DNA of 35,779 nt, taken from positions 1-35,779 of the forward strand of contig JANZZP010000050.1 in NCBI GenBank assembly GCA_026419335.1, in the 5' to 3' direction. Of this stretch, positions 1 to 8,790 are shown piece by piece (within the stretch, counting starts at the first letter, position 1; each line of letters begins with the position of its first letter). Position numbers and translations under genes: made by a program. Under the pieces are notes generated by a model, which did not search any database, was not told where the DNA came from, and worked only from the letters and a program-made list of their open reading frames with translations. The DNA is from Elusimicrobiales bacterium (GTDB lineage: Bacteria; Elusimicrobiota; Elusimicrobia; Elusimicrobiales; UBA9959).

Positions 1-782
1 AAAGCTTTTGGATTTCTTGTAAGTTCTGCTGCTCCAGCATCTGCCAAATATTCTCTTTGCCTTGATATTGCCATAGCAAGTATTCTTGATATAATTGGAG
101 AAAGTATTAAAAGTATTATCCATATTAAAAATATTATTCCAGCACCACCGCGTGACCTTGATCTTGATGTTGAAGAAGTTCTATATCTGTTTGACCTAGC
201 AATAAAATCAGATATCATTGCTATGGCATTCATTAATACAGTTGTAATAGTCATCAATCTTATATCATAAAATCTTATATGACTTATTTCGTGTGCTATT
301 ACTGCCTGTAGTTCTTCTCGTGAAAGGTTATCTAAAAGTCCTTGAGTAACAAATATATAGGATTTTTGTGGAGAAAAACCAGTTGCGAAAGCATTTAAGT
401 CATAGTCTGGAACTATATAAACTTTTGGTTTTGGGATCCCTGCAGCAATAGACATTTCTTCTACTACATTAATAAGTTGTTTCTCTTTTAAGTCTGTTTC
501 ATTAACTGGTCTTGCTCCTGTTGATTGGACTATCATATTTATTCCGTTTATAAATGCATTAATAACAAGTATAGCAGAAAGCAAAAGAGCTGATATGGTC
601 CCGTAAGGTATAAACTGTTTAGTTGTTTCAATAGAATAATATTCATTATATGTAGATTTTGGAATGTTTTGCAGATAAAAGTAATCAAAACCAAAACCTA
701 TAAAAGCAAAAAAACATATAAATATGAATAATATTATTAAAGTTAATCTTTTGTTTTTTTGTTGTTGTTCAAATATATTCAT
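1..782 (-). CDS. htpX: HtpX-like M48 membrane metalloprotease (partial, C-terminus beyond window)
   Basis: Zinc-dependent membrane protease of the M48/HtpX family, expected to degrade misfolded membrane proteins with its active site facing the cytoplasm. Translated from ATG at 782, about 260 residues are visible. There are two N-terminal membrane segments (about 13-33 and 60-80), the zinc motif HEISH at 164-168, a Ser/Arg-rich linker at about 203-212, a further hydrophobic pair, and the third-ligand motif REYLAD with E244. The reading frame runs off the window at base 1, so the C-terminus is missing. It starts 13 bases after lemA ends on the same strand. A lemA-htpX pair is common in bacteria, so co-transcription is likely. 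The family call is firm; HtpX versus a close M48 relative is less so. Confidence 0.88.
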   Translation of the reverse strand, partial: MNIFEQQQKNKRLTLIILFIFICFFAFIGFGFDYFYLQNIPKSTYNEYYSIETTKQFIPYGTISALLLSAILVINAFINGINMIVQSTGARPVNETDLKEKQLINVVEEMSIAAGIPKPKVYIVPDYDLNAFATGFSPQKSYIFVTQGLLDNLSREELQAVIAHEISHIRFYDIRLMTITTVLMNAIAMISDFIARSNRYRTSSTSRSRSRGGAGIIFLIWIILLILSPIISRILAMAISRQREYLADAGAAELTRNPKA

Positions 783-795
783 TCAGTTTAATAGT

Positions 796-1362
796 TTATT
801 TTAAAGAAAGATCTACCTTGGGAGCTTCTCTTTCAGTTGAATTTGTTGGTAATTCAAATAATTCGAATTCCTTAAACCCAAGCATAGATGCTATTAAGTT
901 ATTTGGAAATATTTGTATTTTTGTATTATATTTTGTAGTTACATCATTATAAAATTGTCTTGCAAAAGAAATTTTATTTTCAGTTGTTGTTAATTCTTCC
1001 ATTAGTTGGGATACTTGTTGGTTTGATTTTATTTCTGGATATGATTCTGCTAATGCGAATAATCTTCCCAAAGCTTGTGTTATAATATTTTCATTGGCAA
1101 AACCTTCTTTTAAATTTCCTGATTGAAAAGCATTTATTGCTTTTGCCCTTGCCTCTATAACTTTTTCAAGGGTTTCTTGTTCAAATTTCATTACACCTTT
1201 TACTGCATTAACAAGATTTGGTATTAAATCATGTCTTCTTTTTAATTGAACGTCTATTTGAGCAAAAGCATTTTTAACCATGTTTCTTAAAGAAACAAGT
1301 GAATTAAAGGTAAATATAAGCCAAAGAATTATTACTCCAGCTATTATTGCTATTATGAACAT
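796..1362 (-). CDS. lemA: LemA family membrane protein
   Basis: LemA-family protein of 188 residues, close to the usual family length. One N-terminal membrane helix (about residues 3-18) is followed by a long helical domain with the family signature around 30-51 (K-N-A-F-A-Q-I-D-V-Q-L-K-R-R-H-D-L-I-P-N) and a V-I-E-A-R motif near 68. The molecular role of LemA proteins is not settled; they are often found beside HtpX-type proteases, as here. The start is supported by a good ribosome site (AAGGAGGG, about 3 bases before ATG). A TATAAT box lies on the minus strand at 1383-1388. It may be transcribed from its own promoter or from that of the upstream M24 peptidase, whose stop lies 26 bases before this start. 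Confidence 0.92.
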   Translation of the reverse strand: MFIIAIIAGVIILWLIFTFNSLVSLRNMVKNAFAQIDVQLKRRHDLIPNLVNAVKGVMKFEQETLEKVIEARAKAINAFQSGNLKEGFANENIITQALGRLFALAESYPEIKSNQQVSQLMEELTTTENKISFARQFYNDVTTKYNTKIQIFPNNLIASMLGFKEFELFELPTNSTEREAPKVDLSLK

Positions 1363-1388
1363 ATACCCTCCTTATTAAGGTAATTATA

Positions 1389-2432
1389 CTAAATTAGGGT
1401 TAATATTTCATAAGAGCTCTTTTTTACATATATAGTATCTTCAATTCTAACACCAAATTTTCCATACAGATATATTCCTGGTTCTATAGTTATAGTCATC
1501 CCTTCTTTAAGTTTTGTTGATGTTCTTGGATTTACCCAAGGTTCTTCGTGTATTTCAAGACCAACTCCATGTCCTGTACCATGTGTAAAATATTGACCAT
1601 AACCATTAATAGAAATTGTTTCTCTACATATTTTATCTATCTCATTAGATAGAACTCCTTCTTTTACTGTTGATATTCCTTTTTTCTGAGCTTCTTCTAC
1701 TATTTTATATACTTTTTTAAATTCATCTGTTGGTTTACCATAAAAAAAAGTTCTTGTCATATCTGAACAGTATCTTTTATATATACAGCCAAAATCTATT
1801 AAAACTACTTCATTGTTTTTTAATTTTCTCTCAGATGTTTCATGATGAGGAAGAGCACTATTTGAACCAAAAGCAACTATTGTTTCAAATGACCTTTCAG
1901 ATGCTCCCATTTTTTTCATTATATATTCGAGTTCTCTGGCTATTTCAATCTCTTTTATGCCCTTTTTTATCTTATTTTTTATTAGCTTGTACGAATGAGC
2001 TGCAATTTGACAAGATTTTTTAAGATTTTCTAATTCCTCTTTCTTTTTTATCATTCTAAATTCTTTAAGAAAGCCACTGAGTGCTTCAATTTTCATGTCT
2101 ATATATTTCTTAGCCTCATCATATAAAACTGTTGAACTGTCAAATACTACTTTAGTTAATTTAAGATTTGATATCTTTTGAGATATACAATCGTAAGGGT
2201 TTTCATATACTGATATTTTTGCCCAACTACATTTTTCTGAAAAATGTTCAAAAAACATTTTTGGTATGAATGCAAAAATTTCTTTTTGTGTTATTAGTAA
2301 AAAAGTTCTATCTTGATGAAAACCTGTAAGAAAAAAAACTTCTTTTGGAGTAGAAAATATTATTGCTTCAATTTTTTCTTTTTTCAATTTTTGTTGAAGT
2401 TCTTTTGTTCTTTCATAGTGTATACTTGTCAT
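1389..2432 (-). CDS. M24 aminopeptidase (Xaa-Pro aminopeptidase/dipeptidase type)
   Basis: Cytoplasmic metallopeptidase of the pita-bread (M24) fold, most like aminopeptidase P or prolidase, releasing residues next to proline. It is 347 residues long with an N-terminal creatinase-like domain (about 1-125) and a catalytic domain. All five expected metal ligands are visible: D213 (L-I-D-F-G), D224 (C-S-D-M-T-R), H288 (H-G-T-G-H-G-V), E317 (I-E-P-G) and E331 (R-I-E-D-T). ATG at 2432 has a strong ribosome site (AAGGAGGA) and a TATACT -10 box on the minus strand at 2453-2458. It is the first gene of a probable operon with lemA and htpX. Substrate specificity (Xaa-Pro versus Pro dipeptides) cannot be read from sequence alone. 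Confidence 0.9.
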   Translation of the reverse strand: MTSIHYERTKELQQKLKKEKIEAIIFSTPKEVFFLTGFHQDRTFLLITQKEIFAFIPKMFFEHFSEKCSWAKISVYENPYDCISQKISNLKLTKVVFDSSTVLYDEAKKYIDMKIEALSGFLKEFRMIKKKEELENLKKSCQIAAHSYKLIKNKIKKGIKEIEIARELEYIMKKMGASERSFETIVAFGSNSALPHHETSERKLKNNEVVLIDFGCIYKRYCSDMTRTFFYGKPTDEFKKVYKIVEEAQKKGISTVKEGVLSNEIDKICRETISINGYGQYFTHGTGHGVGLEIHEEPWVNPRTSTKLKEGMTITIEPGIYLYGKFGVRIEDTIYVKKSSYEILTLI

Positions 2433-2513
2433 TATTCCTCCTTAAATACCATAGTATAAAAAATGTATTTTTCTTGCAATATTTTAAACTATGAGAATAT
2501 ATTTTGTTTTTTG

Positions 2514-2519
2514 TATAAT
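2514..2519 (+). promoter_or_regulatory. -10 box for the tRNA-Gly gene
   Basis: A perfect TATAAT ends 10 bases before the first tRNA base, the distance expected if transcription starts at about 2526. No convincing -35 box lies 16-18 bases upstream, so this is a partial promoter call. Confidence 0.4.
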
Positions 2520-2529
2520 AATAAAGTAT

Positions 2530-2600
2530 GCGGGCGTAGTTCAATGGTAGAACGAGACCTTGCCAAGGTCAAGACGTGGGTTCGATTCCCATCGCCCGCT
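2530..2600 (+). tRNA. tRNA-Gly(GCC)
   Basis: A full cloverleaf can be folded. The acceptor arm GCGGGCG (2530-2536) pairs perfectly with CGCCCGC (2593-2599), with U2600 as discriminator. The anticodon arm GACCT..AGGTC carries the loop TTGCCAA, giving anticodon GCC for glycine. The T-arm has GTTCGATTC. The 3' CCA is not encoded and must be added enzymatically. The gene is on the plus strand between two minus-strand transcription units. Confidence 0.96.
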
Positions 2601-2721
2601 TGTAATTCAAATCGAAATCCTAAAAGATTAAATTATGTTATGAGAAAAATGGTGTGTTAAATAATTTTACAACAACATTAGATTTTTAATAATATTAATA
2701 ATTTATTTATATTTTCTGACT

Positions 2722-3510
2722 CTATAACCTAAGTTTTGTTTTTATAAAATTTTCAAATTTAAATGATAATTCAAACAACTCTTTTGGGGATAATTCTTCT
2801 GCTCTGATGTTTATTTTTAGATTGGAGTTTTCAATTATGTTTATTATGGTATTTTTATCAATCTTTAAAGATAAATAAAGAGAATTGACTAAGGTTTTTC
2901 TTTTATAAGCAAAAGCTGCTGATATGAATTTTTGGTAAATGTGTAATTCTGTTTCTTTTGGTGGATTATCTTTTAATGTTATTTTTAATACTGCAGAGTC
3001 AACTTTTGGTACTGGATTGAAATTTTCTTTAGATACTTCAAATAAATATTCTGTATTACATAATATGTTTATTAAAGCAGAAAGATATCCGTAATTATTA
3101 TCTAAGGAGGTTGAAACTATTTTTTTAGCAACTTCTTTTTGAAACATAAATACTGCTGTTTTAAAATTTTTAAGTTTTATTACTTTTTCTAAAATTGCTG
3201 TTGAGATATGATATGGGAGATTTCCACAGAAATAACTTTGTGTGAGTTGTTTTTCATTTATTTTTAAGAAATCTGTATTTATTATATTTATCTTTTTGAA
3301 TTTTTTTTGGATGATTTCTACAAAGTATGGGTCTATTTCAATACCAGTATATTTTTCAAGATATTTTGGATATAAAAATTGTGTAAGGGCTCCATCTCCG
3401 GGCCCAATTTCAACTATTTCATTATTTTTTGCTTGAGTTATAAAAAAATTAGCTATTTTTTGAGCGATATGGTTATTTTTTAAAAAAACTTGGCTATATT
3501 TCTTGCTCAT
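2722..3510 (-). CDS. ksgA: 16S rRNA dimethyladenosine transferase (KsgA/RsmA)
   Basis: S-adenosylmethionine-dependent enzyme that dimethylates two adjacent adenosines near the 3' end of 16S rRNA during 30S maturation. It has 262 residues, the usual length. Visible are the N-terminal Q-V-F-L start of the family, the SAM-binding motif E-I-G-P-G-D-G (34-40) and the catalytic N-L-P-Y motif (97-100) followed by H-I-S-T. The C-terminal helical domain carries F-A-Y-K-R-K-T. The ATG overlaps the murC stop by four bases (ATGA), so translation is probably coupled. It is the last gene of the long minus-strand string that begins at the fts genes. No clear terminator is seen after it. Confidence 0.96.
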   Translation of the reverse strand: MSKKYSQVFLKNNHIAQKIANFFITQAKNNEIVEIGPGDGALTQFLYPKYLEKYTGIEIDPYFVEIIQKKFKKINIINTDFLKINEKQLTQSYFCGNLPYHISTAILEKVIKLKNFKTAVFMFQKEVAKKIVSTSLDNNYGYLSALINILCNTEYLFEVSKENFNPVPKVDSAVLKITLKDNPPKETELHIYQKFISAAFAYKRKTLVNSLYLSLKIDKNTIINIIENSNLKINIRAEELSPKELFELSFKFENFIKTKLRL

Positions 3511-4871
3511 TGTCGCTGAATTAGTGCCTCATATTTTAATGCTATTTCATTTATTATTTTATAGACATCACCTGCCCCAAGAGTTATAACAATGGTCTTA
3601 GGCGTTATATTTTTGATTATATCAAGGCTTGTTGTAAATAACTTTATTGATTTATGTTTTATTTTTTTTAAAAGTTTTTCTTTTGTAATCCCATATATAT
3701 TTTGTTCACCTGCAGAATATATATCACACAGGTATATCTCATCTGCATCATTAAATGAGTTACTAAATTCATCTATAAGAAGGGATGTCCTTGAAAATCT
3801 ATGTGGTTGAAATATTGCAATTATTTTATGATTGGGATAGAAATTTTTTAAAGCTGAAAGTGTTGCTTTTATTTCAGATGGATGATGAGCATAATCATCG
3901 TAAAAAAGCACATCTCCAATACTTTTTATAAGATCAAGTCTTCTCTTCATACCTTTAAATTTATAAAGTCCTTCTAAAATTGCTTCCCTGTCTATGCCTA
4001 GATATCTTGAAGCAATATATGCTGCTGCTGAATTAAGTATATTATGTTTGCCTAATACATTTAAATTGATTTTATCTTCTTTTTTATCATTATAATATAT
4101 CTGAAATGAGGTTTTAGTGTTATTATAATTTATGTTTCTTATTGTCCAAGTATTTGTACAACTAAATCCATATGTATAATATGGTGAAGTTATAAATTTA
4201 ATTATTGAGTTTAAATTTTTATCGTCTCCGCATAAAATACTTCTTCCATAAAAAGGAGTCTTATTTATAAATCTTATAAATGCTTCCTTTATTGAGTTTA
4301 TATTTTTGTAAAAATCAAGATGGTCTGAGTCTATGTTTGTTACACAGCTTACAATTGGGTTGTAATAGAGAAAGCTTCCATCTGATTCATCTGCTTCTAT
4401 AATAAAATATTCTCCTTGTCCATATATAGCATTTGTGTTTATATGCTTTAATATTCCACCTATAACTGCGTTATATGGTTTTTTTGATTTTTCAAAGATT
4501 GAAGTAATCATTCCTGTTGTAGTCGTTTTACCATGACATCCTGCTACTGCTATTACTTTCTTATCTTTTGATAAAAGAGATAAAAATTCAGCTCTTTTAA
4601 GTATAGGTATTTTAAGTTTTTTCGCTTTTAACAGTTGAGGATTATTATTTTTTATAGCTGAGCTTACTATTACAAATGATATGTCTTCTTTTATATCTTG
4701 ATGATTGTGTCCTTTATATACTTTTATCCCTAATTGATTTAATCTATCTGTTATGTAATTTTTAGATATATCAGAACCTTCAACTTCCATTCCCATATTT
4801 TTTGCAATAATAGCAAGTCCACTCATGCCTATTCCACCTATTCCTATGAAAAATACTTTTATCTTATTCAT
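3507..4871 (-). CDS. murC: UDP-N-acetylmuramate--L-alanine ligase (MurC)
   Basis: Cytoplasmic ATP-dependent ligase that adds L-alanine to UDP-MurNAc, the first amino-acid step of peptidoglycan precursor synthesis. It has 454 residues, the expected size. The N-terminal nucleotide-binding domain begins with G-I-G-G-I-G-M-S-G (10-18). The central ATPase domain has the Mur P-loop G-C-H-G-K-T-T-T-T-G (111-120) and the acidic E-A-D-E-S-D motif (159-164). The C-terminal domain carries Y-D-D-Y-A-H-H-P-S-E. It overlaps the preceding THEP1-like gene by 8 bases and the following ksgA by 4, so all three are co-translated. murC is often in the fts/mur cluster; here it sits about 7.5 kb downstream of ftsZ in the same gene string. 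Confidence 0.97.
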   Translation of the reverse strand: MNKIKVFFIGIGGIGMSGLAIIAKNMGMEVEGSDISKNYITDRLNQLGIKVYKGHNHQDIKEDISFVIVSSAIKNNNPQLLKAKKLKIPILKRAEFLSLLSKDKKVIAVAGCHGKTTTTGMITSIFEKSKKPYNAVIGGILKHINTNAIYGQGEYFIIEADESDGSFLYYNPIVSCVTNIDSDHLDFYKNINSIKEAFIRFINKTPFYGRSILCGDDKNLNSIIKFITSPYYTYGFSCTNTWTIRNINYNNTKTSFQIYYNDKKEDKINLNVLGKHNILNSAAAYIASRYLGIDREAILEGLYKFKGMKRRLDLIKSIGDVLFYDDYAHHPSEIKATLSALKNFYPNHKIIAIFQPHRFSRTSLLIDEFSNSFNDADEIYLCDIYSAGEQNIYGITKEKLLKKIKHKSIKLFTTSLDIIKNITPKTIVITLGAGDVYKIINEIALKYEALIQRQ

Positions 4872-5406
4872 TTATTTCCATCCTTGATACTAACTCTCCG
4901 ATAAATTTATCAACTATCTTTTTTATATTTTGTGACTCTTTTTGGGTTAAATGTACTATTAGTGCATCATAAAGTTTATTCATAGTAGATTCAATCTCTT
5001 TACTTTTTTTAGCAAATATTATTATTTTTTTATCACTAGCTAATAACTCAATTATTTTCTTACTAAAGGATGATTCTAAAAGATATATGCTTCCAAGCTC
5101 AATGAGAATAATTTTATGAGGTATTGATATATATGAGGATAAGTTTTGAGATATGTTTTGTAAGGTTTCCATGTTTACTGCATATTTGTTAAATTGAACA
5201 TTACTGAAAATTTCTTGTGATGCTAATATCATTTTTTTTTCTTGATTTAAGATGTTTATCATATATCCTTTTAGTTTGTTTTTTTCTTTTATTTCTGTAG
5301 TGTAATATCCTTCAAAAAAGAATCTGTATGGTAGAATAACGTTTGAAATTATTTTTTCTTTTTCTTTATATGAGTCAAATATTATTATAAGTTTATTTAT
5401 TTCCAT
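4864..5406 (-). CDS. degenerate THEP1-like protein lacking the P-loop (putative pseudo-NTPase)
   Basis: A 180-residue protein that lines up along its whole length with THEP1-type nucleoside triphosphatases (NTPase_1 family). The family's G-F-x-T-E-E segment is recognisable as G-Y-Y-T-T-E-I (33-39), the Y-G-V-N segment as K-Y-A-V-N (74-78), and the region after Walker B as L-L-E-S-S-F-S-K-K-I-I (109-119). However, the N-terminal Walker A loop is replaced by F-D-S-Y-K-E-K-E-K (10-18), with no glycine and no GKT. The Walker B I-D-E-I-G is reduced to I-E-L-G. ATP hydrolysis therefore looks unlikely. The frame is intact and overlaps both neighbours (14 bases with the TPR gene, 8 with murC), with GAGGT upstream of the ATG. 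The family assignment is from memory of family patterns; the role is unknown. Confidence 0.6.
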   Translation of the reverse strand: MEINKLIIIFDSYKEKEKIISNVILPYRFFFEGYYTTEIKEKNKLKGYMINILNQEKKMILASQEIFSNVQFNKYAVNMETLQNISQNLSSYISIPHKIILIELGSIYLLESSFSKKIIELLASDKKIIIFAKKSKEIESTMNKLYDALIVHLTQKESQNIKKIVDKFIGELVSRMEINE

Positions 5407-6955
5407 ATAAATACCTCAAATTTTTGATTGCTATTTTTTTGCTTTTTTCAAAATTTTTTGCTTTTTTAAAAAACTCTATCGCTATATCTCTATTCCCGCT
5501 TAGATACTCAGATATTCCAACTCCGAGATACCCTATATCATTATATTCATCTTTTATATCATAAAATAATTTTTTAGAAATTTCTGTATCTCCAATTAAA
5601 AGATAACCCAATGCTGCTACTGCTTTTGTTCTTGAATCGAGAGTTTGTAGTTCTCTTAGTTCATTTTCAACAATATATATCCAAGGATTACCGACCAACC
5701 AAAGTCCCATATCATTACCGGTATTTCTTGGTATATAAGTAAAATTCTCTTCTGAATTGGTATTGTTATTGGTGGTTTTCTTTATCTCCGTTGATACATT
5801 TAGACGAGTTGAATTTTGAGATATTTTTTTAATTTCTTGTTTTATTTTTTCGACTGATACTTTAAATTCTTCATTTTTTTTATTTATAACCAGAATAAAT
5901 TTTTTTGAAATAGTTTTAATTTCTCTTGAAAACTTTTTTTTCAAAGCATCTTTAAGGGATTGCTTCGTCTCTTCATTTTTTTTCTCTAAAGAGAAATCAT
6001 TTTTTTCAGTTATTGCATCTACATTGATATATATTTCATCTCCATCAGAAGCATTTTTGATTGTATCATCTATAATTTGTGTTAGTGGTTCAACATTTTG
6101 ATTATTTTTAAGTGAGTAGGATACATGAAGTGGAAGTATATCGTTTTTTTGTGGTTCAAGTTGTAAAGAATCAATTATTAATTCTTTTTTGAGTATTCCT
6201 TTTTTGTTTAATAGCAATCTTGCAAGTTTGTATTTTGCAAAAAAATCCTGCTTTTTTAAATAAATAGCTCTTTCATAATTTTTTATTGCTTCTTTTTCTT
6301 TATCAAGTATTTCAAGAGTAATTGCGTTCCATAAGATTGCTTCTTGATAGTCATTTTTTAAATAAATAGCTTTTTCAAAGTTTTTTTGAGCTTCTTCTAT
6401 ATTTTCCTCATATAGTTTAATTAAACCAAATTGATGATAGTAAAGAGGGTTATTAGGTTCTATACTAATTGCTTTTTTTGTGTATTCAATAGCTTTAGAT
6501 ATATTGCCCATAGAAAAGTAAACAGAGGATATATTCATTATTGTGTCGCTTCTTAAATTGTTTATTTCAAAAGATTTATTAAAGCTATCTAATGCTAATA
6601 TTAATTCTCCATTCCTAGCATGTGATATTCCTTTAAGCTGCCAAGCTATATCATTTTTAGGATCTAATTCTATTGCTTTTTTGTAATTTTCAAGTGCTCC
6701 TTCATTGTCACCAAGCCAGTAAAGTGATGCTCCGTAAAAAGCATATCCCATTGAAGTTTCTTTTTTTTGTAAAGATTTTAAGAATTCATTTGCTGCTTGA
6801 TTGTAGTTATTATGTATAAAATAAGAAATACCTCGGTTTATATTAAGATAACTTTGTTCTTCCATTATTCTATCCCAAAGTGTTTCTGCAGAAATATTAC
6901 CTCTTAAAGCTATCATATAAGAAGAAAAGAAAAGAAGAATTTTCTTTCTGTTCAC
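5393..6955 (-). CDS. exported TPR-repeat protein
   Basis: 520 residues. A short basic N-terminus and hydrophobic stretch ending in I-S-A-E (about 1-24) looks like a signal peptide. About six tetratricopeptide repeats follow (roughly 38-255; for example the repeat ending K-A-I-E-L-D-P-K-N), then a charged low-complexity linker (about 260-395) and a C-terminal domain with two more TPR-like helices pairs. TPR arrays are protein-binding scaffolds; the partner is not evident. If exported it would act in the periplasm or at the outer membrane. The start is a GTG at 6955 directly after the rpsA TAA, with no good Shine-Dalgarno, so it probably depends on translational coupling. The 3' end overlaps the THEP1-like gene by 14 bases. 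Confidence 0.8.
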   Translation of the reverse strand: MNRKKILLFFSSYMIALRGNISAETLWDRIMEEQSYLNINRGISYFIHNNYNQAANEFLKSLQKKETSMGYAFYGASLYWLGDNEGALENYKKAIELDPKNDIAWQLKGISHARNGELILALDSFNKSFEINNLRSDTIMNISSVYFSMGNISKAIEYTKKAISIEPNNPLYYHQFGLIKLYEENIEEAQKNFEKAIYLKNDYQEAILWNAITLEILDKEKEAIKNYERAIYLKKQDFFAKYKLARLLLNKKGILKKELIIDSLQLEPQKNDILPLHVSYSLKNNQNVEPLTQIIDDTIKNASDGDEIYINVDAITEKNDFSLEKKNEETKQSLKDALKKKFSREIKTISKKFILVINKKNEEFKVSVEKIKQEIKKISQNSTRLNVSTEIKKTTNNNTNSEENFTYIPRNTGNDMGLWLVGNPWIYIVENELRELQTLDSRTKAVAALGYLLIGDTEISKKLFYDIKDEYNDIGYLGVGISEYLSGNRDIAIEFFKKAKNFEKSKKIAIKNLRYLYGNK

Positions 6956-8194
6956 TTATGTATCTTTAGTGGTATCTTTGAGAAGTTGTCCTAATGTAAT
7001 TTTTGGTACATGCTTTGAATAATGCTCTATAGTTTTTCTATTTTCAATCTGTTCGTATTTCTTAATAGAAAGTTTAAGTTCATAGGTATCATTGTTAACA
7101 CCAATTACAACTGCATCTATTATCGTGTCTTTCTCAGGGATTCCATCATAACCATAATCCTCTTCATTTATGATTCCGTAAATATCATCTGTTATATGTG
7201 CTTTTACATAAGTTTCTCTTAGTTCCACTATTTTGCCCTTAACAATAGTTCTAAATGGAAATTTCTTTTTGAGTACATCTATAGGATTTGGTTTTGTTTG
7301 TTTTATTCCAAAAGTGATTTTTTGGCTTTCCTTATCTATTGAAAGTATTTTCACTTTTATTCTTTGTCCTCTTTTATATTTAGAAAGTTCCTCTTTAGGT
7401 TTCTTCCAATCTATATCTTCAAGTTTTACAAATCCTTCTATCCCTTTGAATCTTATAAACAATCCGGTATCTATCACTTTTGATACAACTGCTTTAACGT
7501 TTATGCCTTCAGACAACTCGGAAATAATTTTTTCTCTTCTTATTTTTTCATCTTCTTCTAAAACTGCTCTTCTTGAAATTATTATTTTTTTATTATGTGG
7601 TTCTAATGTTATTACGTAGAATTTTACTTTTGCATTTACTGGTAAATAATGCCTTGAAGAACCTCCAAGTTCTGATAAGGAAAGTGGCATAAATGCTCTA
7701 ATTCCATTTATATTAACAATGTATCCACCTTTTACCTGCTCACTTATTTTGCCCTTTATTCTCTCTTTTTTATTAAATTTCTCTTCTATCATTTTTAAAG
7801 TTATTTTTTCCTTAGCTTTCCTATATGAAAGTATAGTAGGTCTTTCTATATTACCTTTTTTTTCTAATACAGCTATTATTTTTGTGCCAGGATTTGGAAG
7901 TCTAAAATCTGTAAAATCAGAAACTGGAATTAGTGCTTCATTTTTTTCTCCAATATCAACGTATACATAATCAGATCTTACATCTACAACTCTAACATAT
8001 ACTAACTCTCCGTTATATAACTTTTCTGCTATATTTTCTTCAGCTTTAAGAAGTTCTTCCATTGAAAGTTCTAATTCTTCATCTTGATTATCATTTGAGT
8101 TTTTTTGTGTGTTAATTTCGTTATCATTTTCTATAACTTCTTTACTCTCATTTATTTCTTCATGATTTTGAGAGGTGTTTCTATTTTCTTCCAT
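6956..8194 (-). CDS. rpsA: 30S ribosomal protein S1
   Basis: RNA-binding ribosomal protein that helps mRNA dock on the 30S subunit. The 412 residues hold four S1 OB-fold domains at about 62-125, 143-208, 229-297 and 315-378, fewer than the six of the E. coli protein but typical of many other bacteria. Residues 1-50 form a very acidic, Asn/Glu-rich tail absent from the S1 fold. The start is supported by AAGGAGAT about six bases before the ATG. The order cmk, plsC, rpsA is a known conserved string (often with ispH, which is missing here). It lies 18 bases after plsC and directly abuts the TPR gene. Confidence 0.92.
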   Translation of the reverse strand: MEENRNTSQNHEEINESKEVIENDNEINTQKNSNDNQDEELELSMEELLKAEENIAEKLYNGELVYVRVVDVRSDYVYVDIGEKNEALIPVSDFTDFRLPNPGTKIIAVLEKKGNIERPTILSYRKAKEKITLKMIEEKFNKKERIKGKISEQVKGGYIVNINGIRAFMPLSLSELGGSSRHYLPVNAKVKFYVITLEPHNKKIIISRRAVLEEDEKIRREKIISELSEGINVKAVVSKVIDTGLFIRFKGIEGFVKLEDIDWKKPKEELSKYKRGQRIKVKILSIDKESQKITFGIKQTKPNPIDVLKKKFPFRTIVKGKIVELRETYVKAHITDDIYGIINEEDYGYDGIPEKDTIIDAVVIGVNNDTYELKLSIKKYEQIENRKTIEHYSKHVPKITLGQLLKDTTKDT

Positions 8195-8212
8195 ATTATC
8201 TCCTTAAAAATA

Positions 8213-8788
8213 TTATAAAGAATATATTTTCTCCATCAGATATTGAGAGAAATTTTTGAAACTTTCTTCGTTTTTAAAATCATATTCAGCGGTAGGGATC
8301 ACTCTACCGAATATAATTATTATTTTACTTAATTTGTTGTTATTTTTTACATATGATATTTTTACCGGTAATACATTTGATTGTGTTTTAGCAATCAAAT
8401 AGGATATACCAGATTTTGGGACTATTTGTTGATTTTTCGCTCTGGTACCCTCTGGGAATATTAAAAGGCAACCATTTTGTGATAAGATTTGTATTGCCTT
8501 TTTAATAGATGAAACGCTAATATTTTGCCTATCAGTTTTTATTGCTCCAAGTTTTTCTATGAAGTGTCCAAAGATTGGGTTTTTAAAAAGTTCTTTTTTT
8601 GCCATAACTGAAAAATCTAATCTTTTTTTAGCTAAGAATGAAAGTATTAATGGAGGATCATTATTTGATATATGGTTTGAAGCAATAATTAATCTTCCTT
8701 TGTCTGGTACATTACTAATTCCATTGATTTCTATTGAGTAGAAAAATCTATAAAAATTTCTTACTAAAAAACAAACTATTTTTTTCAT
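8213..8788 (-). CDS. plsC: 1-acyl-sn-glycerol-3-phosphate acyltransferase (PlsC family)
   Basis: Membrane-associated acyltransferase that adds the second acyl chain to lysophosphatidic acid, giving phosphatidic acid for phospholipid synthesis. It has 191 residues, compact but normal for the family. The catalytic NHxxxxD box is N38-H39 to D44 and the glycerol-phosphate-binding motif F-P-E-G-T-R is at 111-116. A hydrophobic N-terminus (about 4-18) would anchor it on the inner face of the membrane. It starts 2 bases after the cmk stop with no clear ribosome site, so coupling with cmk is likely. The fold is certain; the exact acyl acceptor is inferred from context. Confidence 0.9.
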   Translation of the reverse strand: MKKIVCFLVRNFYRFFYSIEINGISNVPDKGRLIIASNHISNNDPPLILSFLAKKRLDFSVMAKKELFKNPIFGHFIEKLGAIKTDRQNISVSSIKKAIQILSQNGCLLIFPEGTRAKNQQIVPKSGISYLIAKTQSNVLPVKISYVKNNNKLSKIIIIFGRVIPTAEYDFKNEESFKNFSQYLMEKIYSL

Positions 8789-8790
8789 AT

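Noticed and set aside
2463..2660. Plus-strand open frame of 65 codons
   Set aside because: It spans the tRNA-Gly gene; the frame is open only by chance.
7022..7970. Several plus-strand open frames opposite rpsA
   Set aside because: Shadows of a well-supported coding gene; no ribosome sites and no protein-like features beyond hydrophobic runs.
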